A DNA stretch of 64,000 bases from Anseranas semipalmata (Eukaryota; Chordata; Aves; Anseriformes; Anseranatidae). A program made the position numbers and the translations under genes. Where the stretch lies: NCBI GenBank assembly GCA_013399115.1, contig VXAA01004019.1:27590-91589 (forward strand). The letters are read 5' to 3'. Positions within the stretch are counted from its first letter, which is position 1. The number at the start of each line of letters is the position of its first letter. Positions 55,301 through 64,000 of the stretch are shown piece after piece. The notes below the pieces were generated by a model, which was not told the DNA's origin, made no database searches, and saw only the letters and a list, made by a program, of their open reading frames with translations.

Positions 55301-58300
55301 GCAACACTACAAGTCTTAAGCAAAACAAGAAAGGAGGTATCAATGAAGGAAATGAAAAGGAAAAGACTACAGTTACAAAAATGATGGTACCTTACAGCCA
55401 GCCATTGTCGATCCACCAAAAGATGAACTTTCTCGATACGAATGTTGTTAGCATAATGGAATCGTTTTGGCAGGTTAGGCGTCAGATAAGGCTTGAAGTG
55501 CTGAGGGGATCTTTTACACTGCGCAACAGGAAAAGGCCCAGTCATGAGTTTTGTGCAGTATCAAAAATAAACCCATCATTCAATATTATCACAAACAGTG
55601 ACAGGAATGTAAGCACAAAACATTGTTCAGAAATAGCTTCTCCAATGACCTGCAGATCTCATCTTTGGCCCAAGAGGCAATGGAATGAAAAGTGGCTTAT
55701 TTTGAAACTGTTTGAAAATATATTGCTATAATATATATAGTAAGCACACTAATACTGAGGTAAAAGTATTGTTAAGGCTGAAAGTCAGTTAGTAGTAATG
55801 TTTAACTCTACATGTCCATACCAATGTCACTGCCATCTCATATGTAAGTTCACACCCTACAAGAGAAAGTTCCCTGGCAGTTCATGATTTTCTGTCATCT
55901 TCTATTACTTCTATTACATTCAATAAAGAACAAAGAAAACTAAGTATACATAACATAGCACAATCTAGAATTTTATTTGCAAGATTGAACACGTAAATGT
56001 CTAGTGCTCATCTGTTAGCTGTTAGCTAAAGACCTTAGATTTAACATCCACATTTATTATGTTAATATAACTGCTGTGTTAGCAGGCATACCATGAATAA
56101 GTTTGGCATCGGGAGCCTAATGACTACCATACAACATGCTGCGAAGATTTAACTGCATGTGGTCATCAGGAGCCACTCCACCAGCCAGCAAGCATCACAG
56201 CAATGTTTCAGAGGTGTTGATCCTGTTCAGGAATCCAGCACTGGTACAACACAGAACATCTAAAATGCTGAGGGAAGAGCTGCTAGAAAGCAGATTAAGC
56301 CAAAGAAGTGGACCTGTTTTACCACACATGTAGCACACAAGACTATAGCATGCTTAGACTCTGATCTGACATCTTCACCTTTGAGTCCTAGAATTCTATA
56401 TTCTACACAGAATGACATTGATGTGTGAAATGAGAGTAAATGTCCCTGGATAATCATGTAAGAAGCACAGTGGAAAATGAAAAATAAGGATTCATTGCTA
56501 AGGGTTTGCTAGCTCAGGAGAGGAGGTAATTCTGCAAAAGATACTATAATAAAACATGAAAAAAATAGAGGAAATCAACCTAATTAATATACAATACACA
56601 ATTCCCTTCTCTACCCCAGACCCTCCTTCTAACAACTTAAAAGAGATAAAATACACAAGCTGTAACTATTTATGAATAGACAAGGGAAAAGGAAGTCTCC
56701 TCTTACCAGCTTATTCCTACAAGACAGAGATGCCGCATCTGTTCTTGTAACTATTACCACTAGCAGTTTCAACCGGGGTGGAGAACATGCAGAATCTAGT
56801 ATTGTCTTTACTCTAATGCTCTTTGGTATGACATGCTCCATGTCAAACAATGGGAAGAAGATGTAACACTGAAAAAGTTCCTTCCTCTATTCCCAGCCCT
56901 TGATATCCTACTCTCATGTCTGCTTTGGATGTTGGGGAACAAAGGACACACTCTTATGTATTCAGAATCAATAAGAATTCAAACAGGAATGTTCACTGTT
57001 CTCTGGAATTCAGGTGGCTGGCAAAAACTACATGTAGTGCACAGGTAGCATGGCACAGATGAGTTATTCAAGAGGTTACAGGAAGACCTCTAGTGGTAGT
57101 ATATCGGAAATACACCCAGCTGAGATAGCCTAGCATTTTTCCAAGCTGAAAATTAAGAATACATTGAGAGTGAGCAGTTTTTAAGTTTAACTCACTGCAA
57201 ATTATAAATTTAAAGAAATACAAAAAAACAAGCTTCCTACAAGGATGCTAGTTTGCACACCACATGTATTAATGTATATCTTGAATGAAAAAAAAAAAAA
57301 GAAAGCACTGAATTATCTATCTTAAAGAGCACAAAGAAAAACATTCACTGTTCCACCTTATCGCCTTTCAGTAAAAGAAATAGGCTTGGCCTTCCTGTGT
57401 TTTGCACTCTGCTCTGCACTCACTTGTTTGCATCCTTCAGCGCTCAGCTGTCACAGAGTACACCTAGAAGAAGCAATGGTCTACACAGGAGGCACAGAAA
57501 AGCTTGGACCTGCTCTGAAGTGCTACATCCACAAAGTCTGGCAGAACTATCACTATGGAGCCCAGTGGTAGTGCAGCATACCTGCACTAAAAGTCCTGCA
57601 AGTACTCAAGTCATATGCCATAAAAGATGCTAAAAGAGCTATACTGCCTCATGCCAAAGGTCCATCTTGCCTAGTACTGCTTCCAATAGTAGCCAGAATC
57701 AGATATTAAAGTATAAAGAAAGTATATACGAACAAGTCAAGTATTTAATGAATCTTCTTTCTTGTACCTGCTTAGTTTCCTCTAGGCTTCAGGGATATCT
57801 TAAGTCAGAACTTGCTTGTGCATCATGTTTAATAGCCTTTACAGGCCTATCCTTCATTAATTCATCTAAAATCTTCCCTGCCTGTTTATATTGCCAGCCT
57901 CTACAAAACCCTGTGGCAATGTACTCTACAATGTCATTATCTGTTGTGTGGAAAAGTTGCTTTAACCTAGCCTGGGTGCAGCACTTCAGAGCTAACAGGG
58001 CGTCTATTATCTGAAGTATCACTGTGCTGTATTCTGTTCTATAAAGAAGATACACTCTACCTTCTCCATCTGAAGTCAGCCGTTTGTTCCATTTCAAAGT
58101 GAATCTCAGAAAACTCCTTTGCTTTGAACAGAAATCCACTGCAGCAAACCTTTGTGCACTATTTTTGAACAACTTCCAGAACTACTTCCTGTGGTATGCT
58201 GCAATGCACTATTTAAACTGGCACTGTAATGTCGTTTTTTCACAAACTATGCTTTTTGATTAGACTCCTATCGAGAGGAAATATGAGGAAAAAATATTAA

Positions 58301-61300
58301 AATATTTACTCACTGTGAGATTTTTAACAATTCCTTCTGAGTCAACTGTTAAAATTAAAAAAAAAAAAAAGATGAATCAACATACATTAAAACAGTTGAA
58401 GGTTAAAAGCTTTGTGAGAAAAATTCCAACATGTTTTTTGTCTGTAAAATTGAATTGCTTTGTTAGCCCGTGAAGATTATGGCGATCATAACCTTCCACA
58501 GGCAGGAATCTTACATTTCCAAGAATAACTGCCTGTAAGCATGGCAGCCTGTGAAAGTACATGGTACTTTGGGTACATCAAGAGAGACTGTTGAAAAGCT
58601 ATGGGTGATGACAGCCTACAGCTAAAGCTGACAAATCACGAAAACCAAATTTTCTTCTCCCACCTAACCCCTGTTTGAAATATAACCTTTTTTACATTGA
58701 ACTGGACCTGGACCACTTTTCTAGTATTCCACTTCCAGCAACAGTCACAAAGAATTCAGTCTGTCTTAGAACTTTTATCTTCCACATTTTAGAAGAGTAA
58801 CTTCAATCTCTGCAAAGCTCTTAATTGAAATCTGCAATAATTATGCCTTTTAGAATATTTTATGAATTCTGTAAACTCACTGAGAAGAGCACTTCCATGG
58901 TTTACCTCTCTCCATTCTTCTCCCTGATATGTTTTGTTTGTTTGTTTTCAATCTGGTAGCATAATATCTATTCTGAGTCAGTCAGCTCGCGTGGTTTCAG
59001 TCCTGTGTTCTTTTGTGATATTAGCTGGAGGGCTCAACCAAAGTTCACACGCCACTGTGCTAAGATTCAGATTGTCCAACTTTGTAGACAGGGTTAGAAA
59101 TAGTCACTGCTTCAAAATTTCTGACTCTGCCGATGATGCTCACCAGAAATCTGTGCAGAGCAATGTACTTATGAAAGACCTGATGTTCCAGATCAAAATA
59201 ATAAAACCATCTTTACTTCATCTTTCCACATGCCAAGAAAATGCAAATCAGAGTCTGCAACAAGCCTTTCTAACCTTCAATTTCATCTAAAGGGGTCATT
59301 ATTGCAAAAAATACTTCTACAGATGTTTAAGACTGGTTAAGGGAAAGAGAAAGCTGTTCACTCTGCTGATTACTACTAATTATCTATTTTCCCTATTTAT
59401 TTATCTGTTTATTTCCTGTTATACTTCTCGTGCGATCCCAGGATTGGTCCACACTTACAAGTATAATAGTCCTCTGGAACTTTGCTTGCTCGAATGCGAG
59501 CTGCAGGCCCAGCATATATGTAGAAATTAATCTTTTCGAAGTAATTAGTCATGTACTCTAATTGGCTGCAGTAGGTCATATCCATCCCTAAAGAACAATA
59601 CAGAAACAGTTATTTTTCTAGATACAATAAAGTGAATTATAAAATTGATTAAAACTAGTAAGCACACATATTACAAGAGAAAGAAAACAATGACTCAATG
59701 AAGTTTATATTGAAAAACAAAATTATATACATTACCGTGATCAGCTAAAACAATGAGGTTTACACATTTGTGCAGGTTTCTCTGTTTAAGTCCCTCCATT
59801 AGCATTCCTAGTGTTTCATCTGCTAGCTGCAAGGCTTTGATTACCTGTGAGAGAAACAAGGTTCATTAGAACTTTCCTTTGTTACTGATTTCAAGTTATC
59901 ACTTAAATGCAATCATCAAAGTCTGAAAAAAGCAAGTTTTTCTGTCAGCTTTCAGGTTCTTCATATTGCTTCTTCTTTTCTTCTGCTCCAGTGCAATTTA
60001 CCATCACCATTAGATTATAGGTGTGCAGAATCCCACTACTCTACCACAGAATTTGCTATTCTAAGTACATTTTAAAAAGACTCACATTAGATTTTTTCCA
60101 TTACTTTAGTGTTAAAAAATATTTATTAAAAGAAAAAAAGTAACACATTCAGATAAAATTTTTTCTTACCCCCCAATTTATATAAAATATCAGATTTACA
60201 ATATTAAATGCAACTTTTGTTGTAGTGTGAAAATGTCATTGTATTAACAATAATCAAATAAATACCAAAAATATTTACATACACGAGTTACCTTTAAGAC
60301 CAGTATAGCATCTAAGGAGGCATGGTGCCCTTCTCCCATACACAGTCCCTTTAAGCTTCCTACAGAAAATCACTGCCCACCACTGAAGTAATACGGGAGA
60401 AATCCATCACAACCCACCCTTCAGACCTTCACAGAGAATGGCTCTTCCCTAACTGGCATAGCTGACTTACCATCTCCTTCGAAGAGTGAACAGTAAGGAC
60501 AATACCTCACTGAGTCTGAGCAATTGCTCCTTTCTCGTTCCCCTAGTTGCACCCTCTCAAATGTCTTGCGTGCATGAACAATACACACATATACAATTAT
60601 GCATACAGTAATGAGTTTTTAAGCCCTTTGTGCACAAAGAGAAATGCAGTTCACTTTCCAATTAGGGAGGCTAAAACTATCCTGGAAAGACCAGTTTTTC
60701 TGTCCTTGTCCACTACAACAAGGCCTTTTGTGGAAGACCATTTTCAAAGGTATTACACAAGACCACTCTAGGATTCTGATTTAAGCCCTAAGCTCCTTAA
60801 AGATTGAACTTTTTTTCATGCATGCAAATAAAAAGGATATATTACAAATTAACAAACACTGAAATAGAGTGAATGGAATATATAAAAGACAGTTCTGAGA
60901 ACTTGCTAGGCCACATGCTTCCAAATAACACTTGCCAATAAAATTAAAGTTCAGTCTAAATACACTCAGCTAGAAACTTAATATTATTTCTAATAGTATG
61001 ATCAGAAATGATTTTCTGCCAGTCTGTTTGGATTACAGATCTTTTGGCTCACACAAACTGTTGAAATCATAATAATGGGCTCAGCCACAAGCAAGAATCT
61101 AACTTCATGAAAACTCAGAAAACAGTCATAGTAATTTTTGATCTAGTATGCTTTCCAAGTTTATAAATTGGATAATTTTATAGTACAGCACCAGTTTTAG
61201 TGATATTTAGTCTAGGAAAAACACAAAAACTACTTACTCCACCACTAACTGGTCCAAACGAATGTCCAGAAGAATCTGGTTCTTCAATATACAAAGTGTA

Positions 61301-63573
61301 GAAATCAGGCCTTGAGTTACAAATAAATAATAGCAAAAAAAATATTATGACAATTTGGAGACAGCATTGCAAAAAAACATTTTCATTTAAAAAAATAAAT
61401 AAAAGGAAATATGAACAGAATCATAAGTAATTTCCTCAAACCTTAATGAAAAAAAAAAAATACAGTAAATATAATCATCAACCTTCCTCTGAGTTTTATA
61501 ATTAACCAGCATGGAATATTTGGAATTACATTTTCAGAAACAGTATTCAATATCTTTAATAGTATCCAGAAATCACTCTGTAAAACTTCAACATCTTAGA
61601 GAGCAAAGCAAGCTGGTCCCTGAGATACAAGAGGAACTACCACCAAATTGTCCTTATCCTGCTTAAGTAGTGAGGCTCTAGAAAGCATCTCCTAACTGCA
61701 AATATATGAGGAATTTGGTAACAAATCATCATATAAAAGATTTCACTTGCTTACATGTCACAAAGATAACCACGGTAATCTATCATTCTATTTAAACACA
61801 CAAAATAGTGATTCTTCATCTGTCATTTCATTTAAACAGTTGTAACAGATACAAATCTATCGGGTACCTAACTTCCAAATTACAGTCCCAGATCACTACG
61901 GGGTTCAGAATCTCTTGTCACATAGAGGATGTAAAAGTCTTCTACTTTGCCATTCTCTGGTACACGCAAACATAGTAATATCCACACCACCACAACCAGT
62001 ACTGACATCTGATTTTCATCCTGAATTACTGCCTGCAATTACTTTCAGATATTTAACCTTTCTTGTGCAAGACCTCTCATATAAAAACTTTCATCCATAC
62101 ACTTAGACTAGAAACCGAATGTTCCACGTTTCATCAAGGCCATGCATCAAGAAAAAAAGACAAAACAATAAAAGAAAATTTATATAACAGTACATCTCAT
62201 TCAGATACAAATGAACCTCTTCATCTTTTGTATCAACAATGTTATGCTGAAAATGGTTAGCTGTGCTTATAGAACAGGCTTATGTTTAACAAATTCTCAT
62301 TTGAGATGGCAAGGGAGATTCCATGTTTCACAAACACCGATAGAAAGTTCAGCTGCTAAGTATTAAAACATTTCCAACCTGTAGTCTTACAAACCACTGG
62401 AATATTACTAAGTGTTACCTCTCAGCTTTGGTATAATCAAGCCATTTCAGTATTCCTGAAATTCTCTCTTCATATGTAACTGAGCTGAAAAAGAAAAAAA
62501 AAGAAAAAAAAAGATATGATGTCAACAAGCCCCTCCTGATTTGCCCTTCCAATTCCAACAAACATAAATATAGAGAAAGGGTCCACCCTTTAGTAATAAA
62601 GTCAATGACTTGGATTTCAAGAATGATATATCTAAATAAGATATCAATAATCAGTAATTTGTTATCTATACAGCCTTACAATCATATACTTGCTTTAGAT
62701 TAGCTTTATAAATGTAAAGAACAGTGAGAGATTTACTGAAATCACCACAAAAATTTAGAAATAATTTGCTAATAACAATGCCTTCCATAAGAAGAAAAAT
62801 TACTGTGAAGGTAATTGCTGTATTTTGCTATATTTTCACTTGTGTAACCTGTGAATTAACTAGATAAAACGTAGAGAACTATGACTCAGCAGCAGTGTGC
62901 ACATTGTCACACATTCAAGCAATACCAGAGGTAATTGGTCTAAAGCCCATCTTTCTTCAGTAGTTTCCATATACAGTAACCTTTCTTCAATTAGTTCCTG
63001 CCTTCTATAGCCTCTTGCCACTGCTTCCAAGTTAGTTAGAGTATAGGTTATCTGAAAGCTTATTATCAAGCACAAGTGGTTTTAAAGGGTTAGATATTAT
63101 GTGTAGATTTTATGTGTGAAAATATGGTAGTCTTTGGTATAGCCTAGAAGTGGCTACTAATTATTATGATGCCTTCCTGGTGGGAAATTAGTGGTTTGCA
63201 GTTGGCTGGAACTTTCAAAATCATCTAGGAGAGGAGAACATACAGTACCTTTTGCCTTTCTAATATGGCTAATCACCTAAATGGGTTTGAAAATTTTAAC
63301 AATTAATGGCAGTTCCATGGCAAAACCAGGACCATATGACATGTCACCTGTCACTCAGACTGTTGTTTAAAAATCTTGTATTTAATTCCTTCAACTGTTA
63401 TATGGCAGTTTGGATTTTTGGAGTAATTTATGGGAATTTACCACAAGCTTTATAAAAACTTACCTGTTGAATACATTGTACAAGCTGGGGTATGTACCAT
63501 TAATTGGAACATCAGAGCCTGGCCAAAAGAAGGTGCCTGCTTTCAAACCTTGGTACATTGCTGTCAGCCAGAG
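40225..63573 (-). CDS. ENPP3: ENPP3, ectonucleotide pyrophosphatase/phosphodiesterase 3 (3' portion, 17 coding exons, 5' end outside window)
   Basis: Type II membrane ectoenzyme that hydrolyses extracellular nucleotides and related phosphodiester or pyrophosphate bonds outside the cell. Seventeen minus-strand exons were assembled by splice sites and homology. They total 1,857 nt, give 618 residues plus a TGA stop, and correspond to about human residue 258 to the C-terminus of an 875-residue protein. Seen: distal catalytic domain with metal ligands in [13 protein letters not shown] and GNHGYDN, then a linker and a nuclease-like domain with a calcium loop (DYNYDGHFD). The C-terminal [16 protein letters not shown] matches ENPP3 rather than ENPP1, which has ARITDVEHITGLSFYQ in the same place. 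All junctions are AG/GT and phase-compatible, with no stop or frameshift. The cytoplasmic tail, membrane segment, somatomedin-B repeats and nucleophile Thr are missing only because they lie right of the window. By human synteny the next gene to the left should be ENPP1 and to the right MED23. Confidence 0.95.
41949..42105 (-). CDS. ENPP3: ENPP3 window exon 16 (nuclease-like domain)
   Basis: A 157-nt exon with acceptor ttttatag and donor gtaagt. It reads [20 protein letters not shown], then [20 protein letters not shown], then [12 protein letters not shown]. It closely matches human [21 protein letters not shown] and N-C-T are sequons. Confidence 0.96.
43413..43440. repeat. Perfect hairpin, 10-bp stem and 8-nt loop
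   Basis: TGTAACTGTG at 43,413-43,422 is the exact reverse complement of CACAGTTACA at 43,431-43,440. It lies in the ENPP3 intron after window exon 15, about 230 nt downstream of that exon on the minus strand. Confidence 0.85.
43668..43800 (-). CDS. ENPP3: ENPP3 window exon 15 (calcium-loop exon)
   Basis: A 133-nt exon with acceptor atggcag and donor gtaagt. It reads [20 protein letters not shown], then [20 protein letters not shown], then EIT. The DYNYDGHFD stretch is the EF-hand-like Ca2+ loop of the NPP nuclease-like domain, and all its acidic positions are kept. Confidence 0.95.
45199..45276 (-). CDS. ENPP3: ENPP3 window exon 14 (nuclease-like domain)
   Basis: A 78-nt exon with acceptor tatatag and donor gtagga. 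It reads [20 protein letters not shown] then YGAFK, matching human QYDALITSNLVPMYEEFRK. N-S-S is a sequon. A palindrome flanked by direct repeats begins about 33 nt upstream of its acceptor. Confidence 0.93.
45309..45430. repeat. Direct 30-bp repeats flanking a 22-bp perfect palindrome
   Basis: A 30-base sequence at 45,309-45,338 recurs exactly at 45,401-45,430 (92-bp offset). Between them is TA-rich DNA with a perfect palindrome at 45,371-45,392 centred on GATATATATATC. The structure begins 33 nt upstream of the exon 14 acceptor. Confidence 0.9.
46326..46461 (-). CDS. ENPP3: ENPP3 window exon 13 (nuclease-like domain)
   Basis: A 136-nt exon after a long pyrimidine tract (cttttcacag), with donor gtgagc. 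It reads [20 protein letters not shown], then [20 protein letters not shown], then FLYPP. It matches human [16 protein letters not shown] and HGFLYPP. It has two sequons, N-C-S and N-L-T. Confidence 0.95.
48984..49091 (+). mobile_element. CR1 LINE 3' tail, about 108 bp
   Basis: It reads gagcaacctggtctagtgg, then a degraded middle, tgatctttaaggtctcttct and attctatgactgtatgattc. This is the last part of the CR1 3' UTR with its octamer tail, inserted antisense to ENPP3 in the intron between window exons 12 and 13. Confidence 0.9.
49842..49996 (-). CDS. ENPP3: ENPP3 window exon 12 (start of nuclease-like domain)
   Basis: A 155-nt exon with acceptor aattatag and donor gtacgt. It reads [20 protein letters not shown], then [20 protein letters not shown], then [11 protein letters not shown]. 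The [11 protein letters not shown] and MPLWTAYTV blocks are diagnostic of the NPP nuclease-like domain. Confidence 0.95.
50744..50795 (-). CDS. ENPP3: ENPP3 window exon 11 (linker)
   Basis: A 52-nt exon with acceptor ttttacag and donor gtaagt. It reads [17 protein letters not shown] and aligns with human EQVNQMLNLTQEE. It contains an N-L-T sequon. Phase is 0 in and one base out. Confidence 0.9.
50906..51075 (-). CDS. ENPP3: ENPP3 window exon 10 (catalytic domain to linker)
   Basis: A 170-nt exon with acceptor ttcaacag and donor gtaagc. It reads [20 protein letters not shown], then a variable Cys-containing linker ending LGCTCKD. The [15 protein letters not shown] block is a hallmark of the NPP1-3 catalytic domain end, and N-G-T is a sequon. 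The linker diverges from human, as expected. Confidence 0.94.
51860..51947 (-). CDS. ENPP3: ENPP3 window exon 9 (end of catalytic domain)
   Basis: An 88-nt exon with acceptor atctag and donor gtgagt. It reads [20 protein letters not shown] then NIEVYNLMC, closely matching human [20 protein letters not shown]. It ends with G, which completes Asp with the next exon. Confidence 0.95.
52330..52376. repeat. GTTTT/GTTT simple repeat
   Basis: GGTTTTGGTTTGG followed by five GTTT units, in the ENPP3 intron between window exons 8 and 9. Confidence 0.9.
53527..53593 (-). CDS. ENPP3: ENPP3 window exon 8 (zinc-ligand histidine)
   Basis: A 67-nt exon with acceptor tccctag and donor gtaaga. It reads [20 protein letters not shown] then ME. 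The His of GNHG corresponds to the last zinc ligand of NPP enzymes (human H482). It ends in phase 0. Confidence 0.93.
55391..55518 (-). CDS. ENPP3: ENPP3 window exon 7 (catalytic domain)
   Basis: A 128-nt exon with acceptor ttgcgcag and donor gtacca. It reads [20 protein letters not shown] then [20 protein letters not shown] and AV, nearly identical in pattern to human [19 protein letters not shown]. Starting at TGT, rather than at a nearby downstream AG (...taaaag), keeps phase with the micro-exon. Confidence 0.95.
57638..58060 (-). mobile_element. Ancient CR1-superfamily fossil (reptile/turtle-type subfamily)
   Basis: Read on +, it begins ATACTGCCTCATGCCAAAGG and tccatcttgcctagtactg, and later has ggcctatccttcattaattc, then cctgtggcaatgtactctac. 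These resemble the 3' end of an old CR1 subfamily abundant in turtles. The minus-strand frame [19 protein letters not shown] aligns in pattern with the KKYFFTQ...LWNSLPEDVV region of ORF2. Subfamily assignment is from recalled family features, not a search. Confidence 0.55.
58314..58345 (-). CDS. ENPP3: ENPP3 window exon 6 (32-nt micro-exon)
   Basis: A very short exon between a T-rich acceptor (ttttaacag) and a consensus donor gtgagt. It encodes [10 protein letters not shown] after a split Phe codon, matching human FNSEEIVRNLS. N-L-T with the following Cys forms a sequon. Phase agrees on both sides, which supports it despite the length. Confidence 0.88.
59459..59587 (-). CDS. ENPP3: ENPP3 window exon 5 (catalytic domain)
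   Basis: A 129-nt exon with acceptor tctttag and donor gtaagt. It reads [20 protein letters not shown] then [20 protein letters not shown] and YT, aligned with human [20 protein letters not shown]. It ends with one base (T) that joins TT of the next exon to give Phe. Confidence 0.94.
59736..59844 (-). CDS. ENPP3: ENPP3 window exon 4 (metal-binding ADHG motif)
   Basis: A 109-nt exon, phase 0 start after ctcacag, ending with G before gtaatg. It reads [20 protein letters not shown] and continues [16 protein letters not shown]. The Asp-His pair of ADHG matches the second zinc site of NPP enzymes (human D372/H373). The Gly codon after the pair is split to the next exon. Confidence 0.95.
61238..61310 (-). 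CDS. ENPP3: ENPP3 window exon 3 (metal-binding EEPDSSGH motif)
   Basis: A 73-nt exon with acceptor ctcaag and donor gtaagt. It reads [20 protein letters not shown] then VSGG. The Asp and His of EEPDSSGH are the family's zinc ligands equivalent to human D325 and H329, and both are present. It ends in phase 0. Confidence 0.95.
62419..62484 (-). CDS. ENPP3: ENPP3 window exon 2 (catalytic domain)
   Basis: A 66-nt exon with acceptor ttttcag and donor gtaaca. The first base completes a Ser codon split across the junction, and the exon then reads [16 protein letters not shown] and YTKAE. It corresponds to human NGSVPFEERISTLLKWLD. The N-S-S sequon is created across the exon 1/exon 2 junction. Confidence 0.92.
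62488..62514. repeat. A-rich (A8-9G) simple repeat next to an ENPP3 acceptor
   Basis: Three A-runs split by single G on +. On the minus strand this is the T-rich pyrimidine tract just upstream of window exon 2. Confidence 0.85.
63464..63573 (-). CDS. ENPP3: ENPP3 window exon 1 (catalytic domain)
   Basis: A 110-nt exon starting in phase 0 after a ...ccatag acceptor and ending AG before gtaagt. It reads [20 protein letters not shown] and continues [16 protein letters not shown], closely matching the human ENPP3 segment starting [11 protein letters not shown]. It contains an N-G-T glycosylation sequon. The preceding exon is not in the remaining 427 bases of the window. Confidence 0.93.
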
Positions 63574-64000
63574 CTATGGATAAAGATATAAAGAAATTAT
63601 TTTATGGCACTTACACCACTGGAGGACCTCATATCACCAGTCAAAACACATAATTGGATCAGAAATATGGGCTGCAGGCATACATTTCTTTCTTCTTTCA
63701 CACATCTTGCAGTTGCCTAACAAATGTATCTGATTTGAAGTTTGCTTTCTATGTAAGCATTTTGAAGAAAAATTTGTAACATGGGAGCCAGTACGCTCCA
63801 TTTTCATGGGAATTCTCAGTCTAGAAAAAAAATCATATAGGTATTTCCATAGCTGACAACAGGTAGTGACCTTTTTTCCAATTACATATCCAGTGGAATG
63901 GATATGTGGATCCAGTGGAACGGATCATGAAGATGGAAGATATGGTTTCTAGTTATGTGATTTTATTCTAAGAGGGTATATTTCTCTTCATCTTAAAAAG

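Larger units (their letters stand above)
40399..63463 (-). other. ENPP3 introns between the window exons
   Basis: Sixteen introns ranging from about 110 nt (50,796-50,905 and 50,996-type spacing) to 3.4 kb (46,462-49,841). Most is AT-rich with homopolymer A/T runs. Identifiable contents are a CR1 tail (48,984-49,091), an old CR1 fossil (57,638-58,060), a TTTG-rich tract (52,330-52,376), a palindrome with direct repeats (45,309-45,430) and a hairpin (43,413-43,440). I see no nested gene. Confidence 0.8.

Noticed and set aside
57789..58172. A 127-codon minus-strand open frame as a novel gene
   Set aside because: It overlaps an ancient CR1-type repeat inside an ENPP3 intron, and its residues follow a degraded ORF2 pattern.
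1..64000. CRISPR arrays, prophage or bacterial operons
   Set aside because: No regularly spaced repeats, ribosome-binding patterns or dense coding; the window is a vertebrate nuclear locus.

Overview
This window looks like avian nuclear DNA. It is AT-rich, intron-rich vertebrate sequence. At least seven truncated CR1 LINE copies are present, some ending in the ATTCTATG-type 3' tail typical of birds. The split gene I can read matches ENPP3 better than its paralogue ENPP1. The species cannot be fixed from the sequence alone.

Layout. (1) Positions 1-15,080 are AT-rich non-coding DNA with three CR1 fragments and one GC-richer block (about 7,775-8,950). (2) Positions 15,090-16,310 form a CpG island interrupted by a 488-base run of N (15,426-15,913). 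In human, ENPP3 and ENPP1 lie in tandem in the same orientation, so this is where the ENPP1 promoter and first exon would be expected, reading leftward. No ENPP1 exon can be seen, so this is an inference from synteny. (3) Positions 16,634-40,000 appear to be intergenic. They hold CR1 copies, simple repeats and two G-rich clusters, and I see no convincing gene. (4) Positions 40,225-63,573 on the minus strand carry the last 17 coding exons of ENPP3. These code for about 618 residues of an ectonucleotide pyrophosphatase/phosphodiesterase. The 5' exons (cytoplasmic tail, membrane anchor, somatomedin-B domains, nucleophile threonine) lie beyond the right edge.

Every ENPP3 splice boundary proposed here has AG/GT ends and compatible phase, and the exons sum to 1,857 nt (619 codons including the stop). 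The metal-binding Asp/His residues of the distal half of the catalytic domain are intact, as is an EF-hand-like calcium loop in the nuclease-like domain, so the gene looks functional.

I found no evidence of a previously undescribed system. The items most worth a second look are the sequence gap over the presumed ENPP1 first exon, a palindrome between direct repeats in the branch-point zone of one ENPP3 intron, an old reptile-type CR1 fossil in another ENPP3 intron, and a G-quadruplex/TATA cluster downstream of ENPP3.
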